Origin: Acanthacorydalis orientalis
Lineage: Eukaryota; Arthropoda; Insecta; Megaloptera; Corydalidae
Direction: 5' to 3'
DNA: 64,000 bases
Assembly (NCBI GenBank): GCA_034766995.1
Contig: CM068315.1
Location: forward strand, 4,956,236-5,020,235
Numbering within the stretch: position 1 is the first letter of the stretch; the number at the start of each line of letters is the position of its first letter. Made by a program: the position numbers and the translations under genes. Under the pieces are notes generated by a model, which was given only the letters and a program-made list of their open reading frames with translations, was not told the DNA's origin and made no database searches. This document shows positions 23,361 through 35,700 of the stretch, in pieces.

Positions 23361-23739
23361 ATAGAATTAATTATTACAGCTAATAATTTTTTCACTCAAT
23401 TATGATGCAATTAAAATAATTAATAAACAAATATTAAATTTTCAATCAATATATTAATATACGTTTTAATTTAGTTTTTTACATTTACTACGGTCATTAA
23501 AACACCATTGTCTCATCTATACAAATATTAAATAAACTGAAATGTTAAAAATATACCTCATACCTATCATACATTGTTTTTGAAGTTTTAAAGGTAGACA
23601 TTTCCCATGAAGTTTGGTAACAAACAATGTGTGTACTCGTCGTTCTCTCTGATCCGAATGAGTTGTGATAATAAATCGTACTTTAATTATTTGACAGATC
23701 AAAAATACAAAAAAATTCTATGTACGTACACGTTTGTAC
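23361..23739. other. AT-rich, no feature seen
   Basis: No gene or repeat recognised. Confidence 0.4.
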
Positions 23740-24120
23740 ATATTGAAAAGAGACCGATCCACGAATGCAAATTAACCTAAATCCGTGACAATTTCAAAGC
23801 TTACATTTGATCCTTCGGACAGTGCCGAGATAATTTTAATCGTTAGTCGAGCCATTCAAACGGTATGAATGTGTTCGTCGTGTATGAGAAGCGTTCACCG
23901 TTGGCCGTCGGTTCGAGAATACAGCCGAATGAATATAGGAGCATTCACTCTCTGGTCAGCTAACATTACAAATCCGGAAGCATGTAACGGAAGCCCGCGA
24001 AGCGCAGAATTCCATTGAAGCCGTGTTCGATGATTGATTTTTAGAGGGCGGCGTGCGGTTCTGTAACGTAACACGTATTACGTGTGGATAGGGGTAACGG
24101 TAACGTCAAAAAAATTCATT
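23740..24120. promoter_or_regulatory. GC-richer unique patch, candidate regulatory DNA
   Basis: About 380 bp with dense CpG (TCGTCGTGTATGAGAAGCG, GGCCGTCGGTTCGAG, AGCCCGCGAAGCGCAG, GGGCGGCGTGCGG). No long frame or recognised protein. It also contains CGTAACACGTATTACG, a near-palindrome at 24067-24082. Candidate enhancer, promoter or non-coding exon. Confidence 0.35.
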
Positions 24121-24835
24121 TTTAGGATAATTTCGGCGTCCATAATAAATCATTTAAAAAAGTATAACACGAACTTCGATAAAAGCAAACGTGTATTGAG
24201 TAATAGAATAATATTGTACGTGCGAGGATCGTAAGCAGAGAAAAAAATTGGAAAAAGTACCGTGATGCTTTGATGAAGCTTTTTTTGTATTTTTGAATAA
24301 ATATTCGATTCTGTTAACAATTTTTTTTGATGATTGATGTCTTTTTTTATTATTTGTTTTGTATCAAATGTAATTACATAATTGTGTTAAATTTTTTTAA
24401 ACAAGAATGAAAAACGTGAGAACTGTAATCGAGATCATAAAGTCGATGGATTGGTTTTTGGATTTGTCAGTGAATCAGTGTATTCGCTTTGAATATTCGT
24501 TTTTTTAATACTTTTGTATTTTTGTACATCTATTTTCCTGTCATTATTTATTCTCAGGATTTGTATGTTTTGATTGATTTGAATTTAAGAAATAGTTTGA
24601 AATGATTAACAATATTCAAGTGATTTTATTTTTGAAAACTTAAATTTGTATTTAAATATAATAGGAGAATAAAAAATATTTCATACTAATTTACAAATTT
24701 CAATTTTAATACTATAGGTTTTGTATGAAAAAAATTATCTTTGTATGCAATCTTTAATGTTATTATCTTTCGGTATATAAAAATAATTCTATCTTAAAGT
24801 TTCCATAAACCATTTTTTTTCATATAGACCATCTC
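24121..24835. other. AT-rich, no feature seen
   Basis: No gene or shared repeat recognised. Confidence 0.45.
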
Positions 24836-24839
24836 TTCG

Positions 24840-25270
24840 TAACGCCGCTCTTCTTGCTACACTCAACAACTAGCACATTAACTATTTCCATCCCCAATCA
24901 TCAATGATTGTTTTATGGATATCATGTGGTGTCTGTTCTGATTGGTTGACATAAGTCACATGTATGTGACTCTCTCACGGTTTACAACGAAATAAAGTAT
25001 ACGATTTTATTGTAAAACTGTTAAGAAATTTATTTAAAATATTGTATTCACTGAAGCTTTAGAGTAAAAATTTTCTTATACATTTTAACATTTTAACATT
25101 GTATTTTGTTGTTAATTTTTATAAACTTTTCCAATATGTACATTTTACACAGACTATTTTAGCCTATAATTTGTTAATTTCTGTTAATTGTTGGGGGAGA
25201 TCGATTAGGGAGACAACACACCCCCCTCATGGGAGGTCAAAGAGCGTACCGAGTAGGGGGTAGGGATCTA
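24840..25270 (+). mobile_element. Helitron-like repeat R2, copy 1
   Basis: About 430 bp is an inverted copy of 28911-29345. Shared blocks, in this orientation, are TTCTGATTGGTTGACAT, CTCTCACGG..TACAACGA, TATTCACTGAAGCTTTAGA, TTGTTGTTAATTTTTATAAA and TTAATTTCTGTTA, followed by a GC-rich terminal segment GATCGATTAGGGAGACA..CCCCCC. There is no ORF. Helitron assignment rests on the sister copies' CTAG|T ends and GC-rich 3' segment, and is tentative. The repeat relationship itself is clear. Confidence 0.7.
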
Positions 25271-26879
25271 TGGTTCTTTAAATTATTATTATTTATTGAT
25301 ATTACAATTAGTTCAGTTACTAATGCAAGCTTCAGAGATATTTAATTTATATAAATTAATATATTGAATAAAAAATAAAATTAATATAAACAAAACAGAA
25401 AGTATAAATCATTAAATTAATCATAAAGTCTTTAAATATGTTTTATAACAATTGACTTTTATAATTCTGTCAACTTTTGTATTTTATTTATTTTTTTTAT
25501 GAAGTAAATATTTTTTATTTCGTTTCAATGTAAGCCAGTTGAAACATTTTATAGAATTCAAGTTGTACTTTTTTTATTGAATATAAATAATCAATTATTT
25601 TGTATAAAATGACCGAATTCTTACTGAATTTTTAAACTTTTTATATTTGATTAAAAATAAATTTTACAACTCGCATGTATGATTAATAGAAATTTGCCAG
25701 GTTTTGTATTAATAACGTTTGTATACTCTCCGAAAAGCAATATCTTGATTAGATATTGCGTATAATAAAAAAAAATTGTATGTAAATTAAATAAACTCTT
25801 GATTCAATGCTGATTTATTGACAAAATTCAACGAACACTTGTATTTCTAATTAAAATGTTATCATTTTTAATTATATCGGAATGTCCGTAACTAAATAAA
25901 TTCTGACATATTCACTAGACAAGACAAAAAATATACGAGTGTATATTAAGACATATTTATAAAATATCTAAATTTTTGGTAATGATTATATCATTTTTAA
26001 CTTATTTAGCATTGTTGAATGTTTTTCATTCTGACAAATAATTCAAATTTAAGAAAAACTTCCAATTAAATGGTGGACACGTCTTATAAATACATTAGGC
26101 GAGAAAGTGCATCATACTATAATTTTTGTAGTTTGTGAATCATTGTTTTCAAGCATTTTATTCAATTATTTCTGGTAATATTTCTAAATTGAGTATTTTA
26201 TTAATTAAACTAATACACAAAATATTTATTTTATAATTTTGTACTAAATATGAAGTTGAAAAAAATTCAATAAATTAGAGTAACGAACAAGAAAACTAAT
26301 TGAAAATACATTCAATAAAATAAATTATTTTGTAAATTGTATCAACCTTTTATACAAACAACGATTATATTGACCGCTTAACCCATTGTAACGATACGCA
26401 ACATTAACTTTGAATGGGTTCCCGTTCTATTTAATATACGTTTATTCAATTGAACGACTTTGTTTGACAAAGATAATGTTATTTTTACTATATTATTCAT
26501 TATTTCTCATAATCAAGTAATTAAGAAGCAACTTCACTAATATTATCAGAAAAACAGACAATTTATATATTTTTTCTTTTTAAATAGAAACTAGAAAATT
26601 TTTACATTTAACACTCATGGAAATATATGACAATTTTCTAATAATTCAGTGTATTATTTTCATGTTTCAATTATTTTCATTTGTTAAGTATGAAAATAAT
26701 ATTGTGGACATCAAATAAAAAATAAATACATAATATATAAGACTTGTAATACATATTTCTAAAAATAAATTATTAATTAAACTGGATATGTAGATGATTT
26801 ACTAGACAACTTGATGATACGATTACTCAAACAGAAAAGTAATCAGAAGTCTGACTAAAGTCACATACACTCATTCAGT
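25271..26879. other. AT-rich, no feature seen
   Basis: About 1.6 kb without recognised gene, repeat or GC patch. Confidence 0.5.
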
Positions 26880-27020
26880 AATATTATTTTCTATTCCATA
26901 GGTGCCACTTAAATTATCTCGCTCTATGCTAATAGTTGATATTTTAACCACAAGAAGATTACGTCGACCGCAAAGTTTTTACCGAGCTAACAAAGCGCAC
27001 ATATGTATCTCCTTCATTTA
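26880..27020. other. Small GC-richer unique patch
   Basis: TTACGTCGACCGCAAAG and CGAGCTAACAAAGCGCACA stand out from the AT background. No coding or repeat assignment. Confidence 0.2.
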
Positions 27021-27369
27021 ACTTACTTCTCTTTTACCGTAAATTTATTTTATTATACATTACTTTACAAACTTTCAGAATGGAACATTTATAAGTAAAA
27101 TAGTTTCGAAAGTAATTTCAACGAAAACACTTTATTAAATAACTCTATAAGTTATGAAATTTGATATGAAAATTGACTCTTGTTGATTGAATCATGTTTT
27201 TAAAATGAAGTTATAAATTTTTCAAATAAGTATTTAATACCTTTTTTTTAAAAAAAATACAGAATTATGCAGAAATATTTTTTAAACCACTCTAGCAGCG
27301 AACCATAACATTCTTAAAACCTTGATATAAATGTACTGTTTCCATCTTGCTAGTTGATTTCATTTATTT

Positions 27370-28298
27370 ATAAAGAATTTTCTAACAGAGACGCAAGATG
27401 TTATATTTTACAGATGACAGCAACTGAGAGCTGTATTGTTTTGACGTTTATTAAGTTTTGATATTGTCATTTTTAGTTATGACTTCGTATAATACTCATT
27501 GCGTTGGAAAATTGTTAATTAGATAGTGGAACAAAACACATTTTTTCTGAAAAAGTTATCTTTAGCGATTATCTTTAGCGATGGGGCTCATCTTAAACTC
27601 TGGTTAGGTTAATAAAAAAAACTACCGAATCTGAGGCGAGGAAAATTCGATGGTGATCGTTGAAAAGTCACTGTATACAGAAAATATGACTGTTTGATGC
27701 TTACTATTGTTCGGTGAGTTATTGGTTCTTACTTTTGTGAGAATCAACTTGATAAAGCGATTACTGTGAATGGAAAAGATACCGAAACATGAAATCCAAA
27801 TTTTGTGGACAAAATTGAATGCTATTGATCTGAAGGACATGTGGTTTCAGCAGGATGGGTCAGTAAGTCACAGCTGATGAAAAAATTGATTTATTGGGGA
27901 TGAAATTTCTTGATCGCGTTATTTTCAGAAATAGAGACATTAATTGGCCATCAAGATCCTGCAATTTAGTATCATTTGACTACTTTCTTTAGGAACACGT
28001 TAAAATATAGGTGTACACCAAGAATCCTAAAACAATTTCCGACCTAAAATATGCAATCCGAAGAGTAATTAGTAAGATAGAGCCCCAGTTGTGTAGAGAT
28101 GTTATTGAAAATTTTGATAAAAAAATGGTTACTTGTAAGAAATTACACAGCAGTCACTGACACGATATTATTTTTCATTTACAAATAGCATATCCCCAAA
28201 TATTATTTACAATAAATAAACTTGAAATGTCAGTATAAATTCTTATTATAATTTTATTTCAAATTAAAAAATTACGTCCTGATTGGAAAATCCTGTAT
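27370..28298 (+). mobile_element. IS630/Tc1-type element, copy A, internally deleted
   Basis: The left end TTTTCTAACAGAGACGCAAG and right end ACGTCCTGATTGGAAAATCC are inverted relatives of the ends of copy B (42203-43484). A start MTSYNT equals the MASYIT of copy B. About 370 bp (most of the HTH domain) is then missing, and the coding sequence resumes at FSEKVIFSD. A 13-bp direct duplication (TATCTTTAGCGAT) lies just after the junction at about 27559-27584. Confidence 0.8.
27475..28160 (+). pseudogene. IS630/Tc1-type transposase relic, copy A
   Basis: Broken frames give the catalytic core of an IS630/Tc1-type transposase. They show IFSD followed after the duplication by GAHLKLW (first D region), WCL-like LLFGELLVLTF, ITVNGKDTET-like sequence, DLKDMWFQQDGSVSH (second catalytic D), INWPSRSCNL..FDYFL (third block, first D of CDLTP changed to N) and KTISDLKYAIRRVI, KIEPQLCRDVIENFDK. 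It ends with HDIIFHL, the typical LSDIVFH tail. Many stops and at least two frameshifts make it non-functional. It is not a mariner of the DEKW/HDNARPH type seen elsewhere. Confidence 0.78.
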
Positions 28299-28336
28299 AT
28301 TTTTAATTGTGTTGATATTGCTTGTAATTATTATGA

Positions 28337-28362
28337 ATATATATATATATATATATATATAA
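28337..28362. repeat. (TA)n microsatellite
   Basis: Short TA tract 40 bp right of the copy A transposon. Confidence 0.95.
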
Positions 28363-28574
28363 GTTATAATCAATATTGTAATTGACTCAGTCTGAAAAAA
28401 TGCAAATTTATTTCAAATGTTTTCTCAGGTGAATTATTGCTACTAGTAATAATTCGACTTTCGTTTATTCAGCATTTCGTGTAATTCTAGGTAACTATAG
28501 AGCATGTTCTATGTTTGTAAGGTTTAATTTATCATTTTTTAAATAATAACTTTAAATAACATCATCGTGCTGTA

Positions 28575-28595
28575 ACATTTTTTTTTGTATTGCAG
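28575..28595 (+). promoter_or_regulatory. Strong 3' splice-site-like sequence
   Basis: TGTAAC branch-like motif, ten Ts, then TTGTATTGCAG. It is followed by AATAATGACTGTG with no obvious exon end. A/T-rich DNA produces such words by chance, so this is weak evidence. Confidence 0.2.
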
Positions 28596-28910
28596 AATAA
28601 TGACTGTGTTCAGCTGACTGAATATTCTCTAAGACTAATAAGATTTAAGTGAAAGCTCAGCTTCAGTTAAAAAATTGTACTTTTTGTTTCGTTTATCATT
28701 TTTGATTTGATTATTTCTTCCATTTTTACCTTTATCTTGAAAACAAATTTTCCAGACTATAATCATTGAAGAGGAGAAAAAATGTTACTCTATTAAAACA
28801 ATGAGTAACTCTTGTGAGCCACTCCGTATCCATTATCGTTCAGTTGAATAATTTCTAACTGAGAAAATTGAATGTTTAGTCATCTAACACAACCGATTAT
28901 TTATTAATAC

Positions 28911-29345
28911 TAGGGGAGTCTGCCGCCTACTCGCTGTGCTCGACATCCACTAGGGGAACTTGCCCCCCACTCGCTAACGCTTTCTCCTTCCCTAATCAAT
29001 AACAGAAATTAACAATTTATACACACAAATAATCCATGTAAATTGTAAATATAAATTTTTTATCGGAAAAGTTTATAAAAATTAACAACAAAAGATAATT
29101 TTAAAATATGTAACAATTTTTTTTATTCTAAAGCTTCAGTGAATATAATATTTTGAATAAATTTCTTATCAGTGTTACATTGAAATCGTACACTCTCTTT
29201 CGTTGTACACCGTGAGAGATCTATCTATCTATATATATGTATATATATATATACAAGTATATATATATATATATATGACTGATGTCAACCAATCAGAACA
29301 GGGACTACGCGATAATCCAATCAAAACACGAATAAAAATCAAGGA
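28911..29345 (-). mobile_element. Helitron-like repeat R2, copy 2
   Basis: Inverted relative to copy 1. Reading on the minus strand it ends GGCAGACTCCCCTAGTATTA, a CTAG before T, after a GC-rich region containing GGGGCAAGTTCCCC (a small hairpin). The opposite part holds TGATGTCAACCAATCAGAAC, followed by ATCCAATCAAAACACG. A (TA)n/(TATC)n tract at 29220-29277 interrupts it relative to copy 1. No ORF. Confidence 0.7.
29220..29277. repeat. (TATC)n/(TA)n microsatellite inside R2
   Basis: Lies where copy 1 has only GAGTCACATACATGTGAC, so it expanded after the copies diverged or was lost from copy 1. Confidence 0.9.
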
Positions 29346-30361
29346 AGAAGAGAAAAACCATTTATTTATTGAAAGATGATTTCATAGATTTTTTAAACAT
29401 AAGTTTTTTTTTCATTACACCGTAACTTTTTTTATAGCTCAATATTTTCAATAATCCAACCACCTCTCAGCCTCGTTTAACAAGACTAAATAATAAACTT
29501 TAAATGAACGTTGTTATTCTATATGTAAGAAAAATACAACTATTAAAAATAATATTAAAAAATATTTTCGCGGAATGGAATATTTTTCGTGGGGTTTCCT
29601 TTACAGGCATAAAAATATTTTTAGGTACAAAAACTTTATTGAAAACATTGATAAGAATGAATATAATGTTCACTTATGTCCACTTAGAAACTGAAAAAAA
29701 TTGTAAACCGCTTTCAAAGATATACTGCACATTTCAATATGTTTGCCACGTGTTGAATATTCTCTACTAGTTTCCAATAACGATTATATTTTAGAATGAG
29801 ATCGTTTTAAGTAAATATCTGAAACTGTTTACGTTTTGAATCGTAATGTCGTTTAAAATAATGTGTTGTCTAAATTTGCCATAATCTTAGTTACTGTAAT
29901 GTTTATCTGTAATCCAACTAAGTAGTAGTGACTATAGAAATTGAATTAATCGACCATGATTCCCCAATTCATGTACACATTCAGAAAATAAGATTATTTC
30001 GTCGGCGAAACAGAACTTTATTAATTAAATTAAAAATGTGTCATTATATGTAATTGGTTTTGAATTTGATAATATTTTTTGTGAGGCATTGATAACAAGT
30101 TTTTGTTTTACATATTTATATTAATTTTTTCATAAAATGTTATTATCTGAAAAGCCTTTCTATATATAAATTTACTCTTATAAAATACTTTTTATACAAA
30201 AGAAGAATTAAAAAATATATTTGTTCTTTCTTTCAAAGTTTTGCTTTTAAAATGCTTCCAAGAAATTTTCAGAAAACATAAATTTTCATAACTCTGTATC
30301 AGCTTTGTATAGTTTTTTTCGTTTTGTAATTAATGAGTTCCTCTCATCCAATCTTATATAT
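29346..30361. other. AT-rich, no feature seen
   Basis: Contains an 88-codon frame (29504-29770) with no motif, which I regard as chance. Confidence 0.45.
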
Positions 30362-30418
30362 CTACCTCTGTGTCTATCTCTATGTCTATCTCTATGTCTA
30401 TCTCTATGTCTATATTCT
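30362..30418. repeat. 12-bp tandem repeat
   Basis: Unit TCTATCTCTATG repeated about four times, with degenerate flanking units. Confidence 0.92.
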
Positions 30419-30774
30419 GTCTCACTTTATAAACCATTCCTTCTAAAAATACTATAAAAACCCCAAAAATATGTTTAAAATCAACTCAAGTTACCAGAAA
30501 ATGGTACAAGTGTTAAAATCGGGTATAATGAAAGTCAATGATAAACTAAGTGATTTAATTTGAACAGAAACTTTAATATTTATTTATATTTTACATTTTA
30601 ATAAAATGAATATTTTGATAGAATTTATTGTGGTTTTTGGAGCAATCCTGAAATTTTTCAAGAAGTAAAAAATAAGATGAATTTAATCAGCAAAATAAAA
30701 TGTACTGTTTTAATCTAGTTAAATATAACTTAGTGAAAAGATTGTTGGCTATGTTAAAATAAAGTATTTGTTTT
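30419..30774. other. AT-rich, no feature seen
   Basis: No gene or shared repeat recognised. Confidence 0.4.
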
Positions 30775-30775
30775 C

Positions 30776-30842
<67 letters not shown>

Positions 30843-30915
30843 TATATATATATATATATATATATATATCTATATATTTAAACATTAGTATATATATATA
30901 TATATATATATATAC
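30775..30915. repeat. Triple (TA)n cluster
   Basis: Three TA tracts separated by TTAG and by CTATATATTTAAACATTAG. ACATTAGTATATA and TATATACTAATGTTT form an inverted pair around the third tract. Confidence 0.95.
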
Positions 30916-31049
30916 TAATGTTTTTATATAAGAAAATAAAATAAGTCGTTGATTTTTTATTCTTGTCACTTATTGCTACTTTTGATAATATTTTATACAA
31001 TTAAATCACAAATAAATATAAATTTATACACAAGTACTATTACTATAAC

Positions 31050-32137
31050 TCAGCGCTGTATAGATACCACTGCAATACGAAAAGTTCCATACGTTATCTC
31101 AGTGTGTACAATGAATATTAAAAGATTAATATGTGAAGACGATAGGAAACTAGTGAATTTCAATTATCCATCCATCAGTTGTGAGTTGACTGTCATTGTG
31201 TTAGTATTGAAAGTGATTTCTTTCGAAAGTTATGAGTGTTTCCTTTGATGTTGAGATCCTGTCAACACTAGTGGAACAAAATCCTAGTTGAAGGATAGAA
31301 AAATTATCCAAAAAGCTCAAATCAACCCATTCAATTATATCCTTCGTTAGTTAAAAATAATTGGTAATGTTTCTAAGCTGGTTCAGTGAGTTCCGCATAG
31401 TTATTTGGCGTTATTTTGAAACAACGTGTAGGAATTTGCATTTCTCATCTATTCCGAGTTCAAAATGATCTATGTCTGAATAGAATTTTTACTGGCGATG
31501 GAAAATATATTGTTTGTAACAATATTAAATAATAAAGAAAATGGGTTAAGAGCCACGAAACACCATCTTCAGCTGCGAAAGGAGGGCTCATACAAAAAGG
31601 TTATGTTGTCTATTTGGTGGAATATAGAAGGAAGTATACATTACGAGCTATTACCAGAGAACCTAACAATCACAAAGAAGTTGTACTTTGAACAACTGGT
31701 ACGGTTAAAACAATCCATTGATGAAAAACGGGAAACTGTATCCAACAGAGAAGCATTATTTCTCAACACGACAACGCTTGATCTCACACAGCACGCACAA
31801 ACCCTTAAATAACTTAGGCAATGTGAATGTGAAGTTATGACTCATCCACCATATTCCTCTGACCTAGCACCATCGGATTATCATCTATTCCGAAGTCTCC
31901 AAACTCATTACAATGGAAAATAATTTAATACAGAGACAGTGATGTCCGAAGGGAACTCGACCCTTTCTTTAATGTAAAGCTCAAAGGATTTTATCATCAG
32001 GATATTGAAAATTTAAGATTAAGATGGAAAGAAGTTGTAAATAATAACAAAAAATATATTTTAGATCAAAATTAAAAAGTCAATTTTTTTCTCTGTTTTA
32101 AAACTTAACAAAAACCATTATTCATGGGATGACCCGA
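31050..32137 (+). mobile_element. Mauritiana/mellifera-like mariner relic
   Basis: The right end reads TCATGGGATGACCCGA then TA, a mariner TIR of the GGGTCATCCC type. No left TIR is readable, so the left boundary is approximate. Coding relics run from an N-terminal HTH (LSKKLKSTHSII) to the third catalytic block. Confidence 0.72.
31230..32070 (+). pseudogene. Mariner transposase relic, mauritiana/mellifera-like
   Basis: In order the frames show FDVEILSTLVEQNPS, LSKKLKSTHSII, ICISHLF..NDLCLNRIFTGDGKYIV (first catalytic block, GDEKW altered to GDGKY), KVMLSIWWNIEGSIHYELLP, LYFEQLVRLKQSIDEKR, then HDNA.SHTA in another frame (second D), and THPPYSSDLAPSDYHLFRSL (third D kept). It is distinguished from the cecropia type by YYELLP and SDYHLFRSL in place of IHYNFLN and TDYHFFKHL. 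The longest open part is 31498-31812. Several frameshifts and stops make it dead. Confidence 0.78.
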
Positions 32138-34252
32138 TACAACACATTATTTCAAACAGGTCTGTTTTAATTTAAAATATTTTTTCCAAATGGTTTTATG
32201 ACACTAAACCGTATTTTAGGATGAAACCTCGAATATATCTGTCTTTAAAACGAATATTTTTAAAAGAATCATAGATCTTGAATACTATTAGTTTATTGAA
32301 TAATAATTATACTTACAATGTGTGACTAAACGAGAAAAAATGTATATATTTTTTAAAAATTCTTTCACTTATGTCAATATATATTCTAACTAAAATTATA
32401 GGGAAAATACAACGTATTATTCAAAATAAGTAAACGCAAATGAGAATATACTTTTATTATCATATATATATATATATATATATATAACGTACTCTTCGTG
32501 GCTTACTCTCATGATATGTATGAGTCAAAAGACAAAACCGTGTTTTATGAGTTATAAACTTTGTATTATATTAGCATTTTCCAACACATTGCTTTCGCAA
32601 CGAATCCTTGAACATATACATTAAACATGATTCATTTTTTACGAGATAGAAACATGTTTTTCTATACTTGCATATAATAGATTTTCCACGAGTCATTCAT
32701 ATTCACTTCATTTCGCCTGTCGTAGAATACACTGTATCATTGATTTTCAAATTTTAAATGTAAATAAACGAAAAGAAAAGAAAATATACATTTTCTCTTA
32801 TAAATATTTCGTTCGATTATTTTTTTTAAGGAGAAAAAAACATTTCTGTCTATATTTTTGATGATGATGACACAAAACTGAAACGTTGTTTTCAAATAAA
32901 ATATAATTTGAATTTACAGATAAAAAATGAATACCTTTGTTAAATCGTATACTGAAATACCTATATTTTCCCATTTAATATTAGTTTTATGTGGACTAAT
33001 AATTATTTATTATTTGTAAAATGCCATTTATTATTTATAAAATTATCTCAGCCTTTTTATTTTTTTTATAATTATTAAATCTTTTACGAAATGCTTCCTG
33101 GATTAATAAAGTTTCTAAAATTTGTTTTTTTTATGACTTGCTTGCTAGTAAAAGATTTTGTGCAATATATAAAAACTTTATTATCAGTTCACAAATTTGA
33201 AAACTGATGATACAGCTTTAATAAGAATTATTTATATTGTGTTTGATTAAATTACGGTTATAAAATATACAATTTCTTTGAATTAAGCAATTTTATTATG
33301 GAAATTTGAAATTTTTTCTTTAAAAATTTAATGTTAATTGAAAAATATAAAAGAAAAAATAAAATTCATAATGTACAACAATCAATTATCTATCACATAT
33401 ATATTTGATATAATTCCAATAAAACAGTTATATTAATAATCACTTATTTTGTTTCATATAAAATTAAGAATATAAAATTTCTTATTTCTCTCTGTGATCT
33501 TGGAAAATAATTAATCATAGAAACCATTTATTAACTACGCATTTTATATAAACAAAAAGTGTACATTGGAATGTTATTGAACAAAGAAACTCTAAGAAAA
33601 TAAAAACGTGATTCATGGAAAACTTTAATTAAACGTAAGATGTTGTACAAATCCGCAGAGACAAAAATTTATCAAGATAAACAATATAGAATTAGAAAAA
33701 GTTACGAACAATATATATCTTGGTTAACAAATATCCGCAAGCAGATCGACTTATAGCACGATTCAAATGGAATGAGAATATTGATGATAAATAACTTTGT
33801 ATACAATGAATACAATGGCATTTCTCACTAAAAGAATTTATGTTTTTTTTTCATACTATATAAATTGTAATCGTATACTTTTTCGGTAGATATTAATTGT
33901 ATATTTAGTTAATTATATGTATGTATATATGTATATATATATAAACTTTTTATTTATTCTAAATGAAAAGAAAACCAAAAAAAATGTCATTCGTAAATGT
34001 CAATTGACTATGTAAATAAAACTAAAATAAATAAGATAAAATTTTCTGATAACACATGAATCAACTGAGAACTTGAATGAAACAATAAATAAACGTTTGA
34101 AAAATATATTCTAGAGTGAGTCATCTAACAGTATTCTTGAAATAAATCAGATTTTAAATTTTATTTTACCTCTTCTTTTCATTAAGTAATTCCTTTTAGA
34201 TTTCAATAGATAACTTTTAATTTCTTTTATATCCTCAAATTGTATAGATAAG

Positions 34253-34253
<1 letters not shown>
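32138..34253. other. AT-rich, no gene seen
   Basis: About 2.1 kb without recognised coding or shared repeat. It includes a (TA)n tract at 32459-32487 and a short TATG-interrupted TA tract near 33918-33942. Confidence 0.5.

Positions 34254-34309
<56 letters not shown>
34254..34309. repeat. (TA)n microsatellite
   Basis: Uninterrupted TA tract of about 55 bp. Confidence 0.97.
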
Positions 34310-34313
<4 letters not shown>

Positions 34314-34783
34314 TTTAATAGTCTTATCTTAAATTTGATAATTAAAATTGATTTTTTTGTTTATTTTTAAAGAAGTATATTTTTCGATACATTTTAAAAT
34401 AATCTATACTAATGAGTACTTAAAGAAAATAGTTTATTCAATGATAATAAATAAAATTTGATGATTGTTTTTATTCACAATTCAAGATAACTGAACAGGT
34501 GTTCTTTTTAAATCTTAAAAGATTATTATTTAGAAGATTTTATAAAAAATCTTTGAACTATAATTTTACACATATTGTCAGCAAAATAGCTTTACTATCA
34601 TTTATTTTTTTTTTAAAGTGTTTAAAAAAGTTCTCAAAATAATATTTATTATCTAAGTACAATATTAAGCTAATATTAAATACTTTTGTTGGAGTTAAAT
34701 TCGTTCTTTCTTATTCTTCTATCGTGTTAGCACTTCTTTAGCTGATATTTTTTTAAAAAAATAATTATAATCTATAGTTTATG

Positions 34784-34786
<3 letters not shown>
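34310..34786. other. AT-rich, no feature seen
   Basis: No gene or repeat recognised. Confidence 0.45.
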
Positions 34787-34849
<63 letters not shown>

Positions 34850-34860
34850 GTGTGTGTGTA
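34787..34860. repeat. (TA)n(TG)n microsatellite
   Basis: TA tract of about 46 bp then GTATGTGTGTGTGTGTGTGT. Confidence 0.97.
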
Positions 34861-35319
34861 AAGAATTCTTTTTAATTTTATTTGATCAAGTGCTGTAGAA
34901 AATATAATAATATTAAAAAGTACTCTATTTAACAATATTATGTAAAGTGATATTAACAACAGAAAATGTGTGCATGAAAAATTAATTCTTCACTTTTAGT
35001 GCGATAAAATTAGGAATGTATTTTTACCTTTCTCTCTATAAATTTTCCATTTAGTTATTTTCATGTCTATATTTTTTACTTGAATAGTTATTAGGATGAC
35101 AATGAAAACTTTTGTTGCAATAATGTATTTTTTAAGTACTACTTTCGCTAACAAATTAGTACTGATTGATGATATAAATAATTTGTTAATATAATTTTCG
35201 ATTTTTTGTAATTTAAAATAAATGTTTTAATATGAAGATGAAATAAATTTCAAAAGAAGTCAGAAACTGGTTTTATCACATGAATCTATGTCTCTTCAGC
35301 AATTCGCTACAAATATGTT
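34861..35319. other. AT-rich, no feature seen
   Basis: No gene or repeat recognised. Confidence 0.4.
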
Positions 35320-35700
35320 AAACGCTGAAAAGAATGATGGATCACAATGTCAACGTTATCGTCCTGTTAGATCATACATACATTCAAATACGTAAACATC
35401 TCCGTATCCTTTCTCACACTACACGTTACCTCTACTATCGAACTCGCGTCCCCTGTCCAATATTTTTGACTACCCTTCAACCGTGTCGATTTCGTAACGG
35501 TGATCCGAAATACCACTTAAGTGCGTTTGATGTTTATTCAGTGACTGAAAGTTAACAAGAAAATATACGCTGCGTGTTGTTTTTCTGCGTGCTAGTTTTG
35601 TAATGGATTTTTTGTTTGTTGTTTTTGATTTGAAAATCAAATGGCTATCACGAAAATTTGTCACTTGTTTTGACACGTATCTTTAGTGTGAAAAAGGTGT
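35320..35700. other. GC-richer unique patch
   Basis: Contains ACGTTATCGTCCTG, CGAACTCGCGTCCCC and TCGTAACGGTGATCCG. A 73-codon plus-strand frame (35334-35555) and a minus frame overlap here, without recognisable motifs. Candidate conserved non-coding DNA or exon of unknown strand. Confidence 0.3.

Noticed and set aside
23130..23405. 91-codon ORF
   Set aside because: It overlaps R1 copy 3, and the corresponding region in other R1 copies is not open.
27622..27840. Minus-strand 72-codon ORF
   Set aside because: It is the antisense shadow of the IS630/Tc1 transposase relic. The same applies to 42519-42707 and 42859-43104 in copy B.
29504..29770. 88-codon ORF
   Set aside because: No recognisable motif and background base composition.
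30362..30418. Possible CRISPR or functional array
   Set aside because: It is a plain 12-bp tandem repeat without spacers, in eukaryotic DNA. No CRISPR-like array exists anywhere in the window.
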